Assembly (NCBI RefSeq): GCF_004000845.1
Contig: NZ_BIMA01000079.1
Coordinates: 1 to 33,276 of the forward strand
DNA: 33,276 nucleotides
Source: Paenibacillus koleovorans NBRC 103111
GTDB taxonomy: Bacteria > Bacillota > Bacilli > Paenibacillales > NBRC-103111
Direction: 5' to 3'
This document shows, piece by piece, positions 30,760-33,276 of the stretch. How positions within the stretch are numbered: position 1 is the first letter of the stretch; every line of letters starts with the position of its first letter. The notes under the pieces are model-generated. The model had not been told where the DNA came from and ran no database searches. It saw only the letters and a list, made by a program, of their open reading frames with translations. Both the position numbers and the translations under genes were made by a program.

Positions 30760-32865
30760 TCAAACAATTTCCCTGTAAGACTTCGGAGTGACGCCCTCCA
30801 TGCTCTTGAACTGCCGGATAAACACGTTCACGTGATTGTACCCGACCTGCTCGGAAATCTGATTCACCTTGCTCAGCGTGCTCCTCAGCAGCTTCTTGGC
30901 GACCTCAATCCGATAGCGGTTCAAATAGTCGGTGAAGTTCTCGCCGATCGTCTCCTTGAACTTGCTCGATGCGTACTTGGCCGACAGATTGAAGTGCGCC
31001 GCCATCGTCTCCAAGTAAATATCCTTGTTGTAGTTTTCCTCGATGTATTGAATGAAGCATTGCTGGAGCTTCTTCCGCTCCTTGTCTTCATTCGCGCTCT
31101 CGTCCGGCGACTCCAGCTTCCCGATCAGCTCCTCGTACAGGCGCGGCAAGAAGGCCGCCTCTACCTCCTCCACCGCGTGGTTGAGCGGCTGAATGAGCTG
31201 CTGCATCTCGTCCAGCCGGTGCGGGAACTTTTCGAAGATCGCTTCCGACAAGCTCGTATTGATTTTCGCGGTAAGCACCTTCAAGTTTTTCAAGCTGATG
31301 CCGCGCTCCAGATTGCTGTTCAGCAGCTCCTGCAGCCACTGGATCAGCGATTGCTTCTCGTCGCATGCAATGGAATTGCGGATGCGATTGCGCAGTTCGC
31401 CGGGGATGTACTGGTATTCCGGCCAATCCTGCTCCGCCGCCATCACCTTCCCGCTCACTTGTACCGGTACATGCTCTTGCAACTGGACGACCTCGTCCAA
31501 CGCCTTCTCTATGGCGTCCTTCCCCTCATAAACACTGCTAAAAAATAAATTGATGCTGCTCCGGTCCTGCGCTTGCTGATAGTCGTTCAAGCTTTTCTGC
31601 AGCTTGGCTTGCAGGGCTGTCGAATCTTTGATGCTCTTGGCGTCGATGATGAAGATCGTCTTCAGGCGGGAATAGTCGAAGCTCTTGAACCGGATCGAAT
31701 GCTGCTCCAGCATGCGGCCCACTTGCTCTTCAAACTCGTAGGCATTGATGCCGAGGCCGTCGCCGGACCTCATTTTCATGCTGATCAGCACGATCTGGAT
31801 TTGCTTGATGCCCTTCAGGCCGAGAAAATCTTTAACGTCCTCTACAAAGGAAGTGCCGGAGGATTTCAGCAGCAGGTTCGTGACGAAGGTATCTTCCAGC
31901 AAGCTTTTGATGTTCCGCAAATTTTTGTTGTACTTGCTGAGAAACCAGGAGGTCGCCGCTATGATCAGGAGGAGGAAGGTTGCCAGGATCAAAATCGGGA
32001 CGTAGCTGCTGCCCAACTGCTCGTAGTACATTTCCAGGTTGACTACGTTCAGATAAATCAAGCTGCGGTGGGAATCGGACTGGTACAGCACCAGATTGTT
32101 GTTAGCCTTGATCGCGTTGACGGCGCCGTCGAGCTTCAGCTCCTCTTTTTTCGCCCGGTAGCCCAAGTTGCTATTGAAAAAATCCTGCAGCGCATTGTCG
32201 CCGGCACCGCCGATTACGAAGAAATTATTCAGCTCCGCATCCTGCTGATACACGACCTTCTGGATGTCCACTACGAAGCCTACCATCAGCTCGGAATTTC
32301 GCGGGTTGGACGCGTCCACATACAGCATCCGCTTGAAGTAGTCCCTCCGATTGATGAGCTCGTACTCCGGAAATTTGGTGACGTTCATGACGACATCTTC
32401 CCGCCTCTGCAGCAGCGTCGCCCACTTGGCGGTTAAATATTGATCCGAATATACCGAGCGAAAATACACATCCAAGTCGATCGATCCTTGCGCCGAGACA
32501 AAATATTTGGTCGTCGGGTTGTAGATGAACACGTCGTCGACATAGCTGAAATTGGAAACCACTTTATTGAGGGAATTGATCTGGTTGAACTTGCCGAGGG
32601 AGTCGTCGGCGCCGGCCGCTTGCTTGATGTAGGGGTCGCCCCGAAGCTCGAAGGCGCGGCTCTTCATTTCCCGGAACGCTTCCTCGATATTAGCGACATG
32701 GTTCAGAAACGTGCCCTCGTTCACCCGCTTCTGCTTCTCGTCGATTTCAATCTTCGCCAGCCCATACACCATGAACATAGCGACCCCGAAAGCAGCTATT
32801 ATCGTGGCATAGACAATGACAATTTTCGTAGACACCGAGAAAAAGCCTTGCTTGAACTTCTTCAC
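30760..32865 (-). CDS. Membrane-anchored AraC-family regulator with external sensor (regulator 2)
   Basis: 701 residues from a GTG at 32865 with GAGGAGGATTAGG upstream. A membrane segment at about 13-36 (TKIVIVYATIIAAFGVAMFM) is followed by an external sensor of about 250 residues, a second membrane segment near 287-308 (YVPILILATFLLLIIAATSWF), a cytoplasmic region, and a C-terminal AraC helix-turn-helix pair (MAAHFNLSAKYASSKFKET, then QISEQVGYNHVNVFIRQFK, ending GVTPKSYREIV). The architecture matches regulator 1, but the sequences are divergent. It lies directly upstream of the second transporter operon and is its likely activator. A cre-like site lies in its leader. Confidence 0.93.
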   Translation of the reverse strand: MKKFKQGFFSVSTKIVIVYATIIAAFGVAMFMVYGLAKIEIDEKQKRVNEGTFLNHVANIEEAFREMKSRAFELRGDPYIKQAAGADDSLGKFNQINSLNKVVSNFSYVDDVFIYNPTTKYFVSAQGSIDLDVYFRSVYSDQYLTAKWATLLQRREDVVMNVTKFPEYELINRRDYFKRMLYVDASNPRNSELMVGFVVDIQKVVYQQDAELNNFFVIGGAGDNALQDFFNSNLGYRAKKEELKLDGAVNAIKANNNLVLYQSDSHRSLIYLNVVNLEMYYEQLGSSYVPILILATFLLLIIAATSWFLSKYNKNLRNIKSLLEDTFVTNLLLKSSGTSFVEDVKDFLGLKGIKQIQIVLISMKMRSGDGLGINAYEFEEQVGRMLEQHSIRFKSFDYSRLKTIFIIDAKSIKDSTALQAKLQKSLNDYQQAQDRSSINLFFSSVYEGKDAIEKALDEVVQLQEHVPVQVSGKVMAAEQDWPEYQYIPGELRNRIRNSIACDEKQSLIQWLQELLNSNLERGISLKNLKVLTAKINTSLSEAIFEKFPHRLDEMQQLIQPLNHAVEEVEAAFLPRLYEELIGKLESPDESANEDKERKKLQQCFIQYIEENYNKDIYLETMAAHFNLSAKYASSKFKETIGENFTDYLNRYRIEVAKKLLRSTLSKVNQISEQVGYNHVNVFIRQFKSMEGVTPKSYREIV

Positions 32866-32902
32866 CCTAATCCTCCTCGCATGCTGAGTTCAAACAGGTT
32901 AA

Positions 32903-32954
32903 TGTAAGCGTTTTATTTTTTGAGAGAGAAACGTCCCATTTTGAAAATAGTATA
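32903..32954 (-). promoter_or_regulatory. Promoter and cre-like site before regulator 2
   Basis: The plus-strand stretch 32903-32916 reads TGTAAGCGTTTTAT, which fits the CcpA site consensus TGWAARCGYTWNCW with one mismatch. On the minus strand TATACT (32954-32949) may be the -10 box; no good -35 is visible. The site would then lie about 26-40 bases after the transcription start and act as a roadblock. This suggests that regulator 2 is made only when preferred sugars are absent. Confidence 0.5.
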
Positions 32955-33116
32955 GCATCGCGGCAAATAATTGGGGAGACGATTGTGTGTAGGAAATAAA
33001 GAAACATTTCCCGAATGTATTCCATGACCGAACTTCCATTAGGAGAATGCCGTTATGGAGCCCAACGTAGACCGCACGATCGCTAATTAATTCCGCTCCT
33101 TTCCCTCCCTGCACCC

Positions 33117-33276
33117 GAGTTACTCGTCCAATCCGACTATTTCTGCTCCAACCTCCACTCCCTGCACCGAGATACCGAGATACTCGCCCGAACCGACTAT
33201 TTCTGCTCCAACCTCCACTCCCTGCACCGAGATACTTGCCCAATCCGACTATTTCTGCTCCAACCTCCACTCCCTT
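33117..33276. repeat. 52-60 bp tandem repeat array, family copy C
   Basis: Three near-identical units with TACTCG/TACTTG at 33121, 33181 and 33233, each followed by CGACTATTTCTGCTCCAACC and CTCCACTCCCT. The 60-bp first interval contains an extra 8-bp GAGATACC duplication; the second is 52 bp. The array runs to the window end and may continue. A 123-residue open frame read across it on the minus strand is an effect of the repeat. The rest of the roughly 400-base gap (32955-33116) shows no feature. Confidence 0.85.

Noticed and set aside
32899-33270. 123-residue minus-strand open frame with repeated LGAGSGGWSRNS words
   Set aside because: It is the 52-60 bp intergenic repeat read as protein; the unit changes frame between copies and there is no ribosome binding site.
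33117-33276. CRISPR array
   Set aside because: The units are near-identical over their whole length, with no unique spacers, and no cas gene is present.

Overview
All recognisable genes in this window lie on the minus strand. The lpl-type sugar ABC transporters without an ATPase gene, the long membrane-anchored AraC regulators with an external sensor domain, the strong GGAGG-type ribosome binding sites, the copper-amine-oxidase-type stalk domains and the moderately high GC point to a Paenibacillaceae-type Firmicute (Paenibacillus or Cohnella relatives). This is inferred from gene content; no rRNA or taxonomic marker is present.

In transcription order (high to low coordinates) the layout is as follows. 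(1) 32865-30760 is an AraC-family membrane regulator with a cre-like site in its leader. (2) 30464-26963 is a transporter operon of two permeases and a lipoprotein binding protein. (3) 26962-26283 is a gene-poor stretch with tandem repeats and the decayed 3' end of an amidohydrolase gene. (4) 26128-22640 is a secreted heparinase II/III-type lyase with two C-terminal jelly-roll-like domains and a good terminator. (5) 22478-18516 holds a cysteine-hydrolase (isochorismatase fold), a YhcH/DUF386 sugar protein, an NTR plus stalk-domain surface protein and a CapA-like protein. (6) 18462-16171 is a second AraC membrane regulator. (7) 16170-15545 is non-coding and packed with repeats and palindromes. 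(8) 15492-102 is one long operon: permease, permease, lipoprotein binding protein, sulfatase, sulfatase, DUF3604/PHP-like protein, sulfatase (interrupted), sulfatase, beta-propeller glycosidase, sulfatase, sulfatase.

The whole is best read as a sulfated-glycan utilisation locus. The lyase carries a signal peptide and can act outside the cell, and the two binding-protein transporters import oligosaccharides. All six sulfatases, the glycosidase and the DUF3604 protein lack signal peptides, so desulfation should happen in the cytoplasm after import. All six sulfatases carry the Cys-x-Pro-x-Arg formylglycine motif, but no maturase gene is in the window. No transporter ATPase is present, which fits a shared MsmX-type ATPase encoded elsewhere. 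The exact glycan cannot be read from the sequence.

Most notable are: an in-frame TAG replacing a conserved Trp codon in one sulfatase; a DUF3604/PHP-like enzyme of unknown reaction inside a sulfatase operon; a sigma-A promoter with a cre-like site between its -35 and -10 boxes driving the sulfatase operon; a dyad operator on the isochorismatase-fold gene promoter; a truncated and frameshifted amidohydrolase remnant; and a 51-52 bp tandem repeat family found at three intergenic sites next to the transporter/regulator modules.
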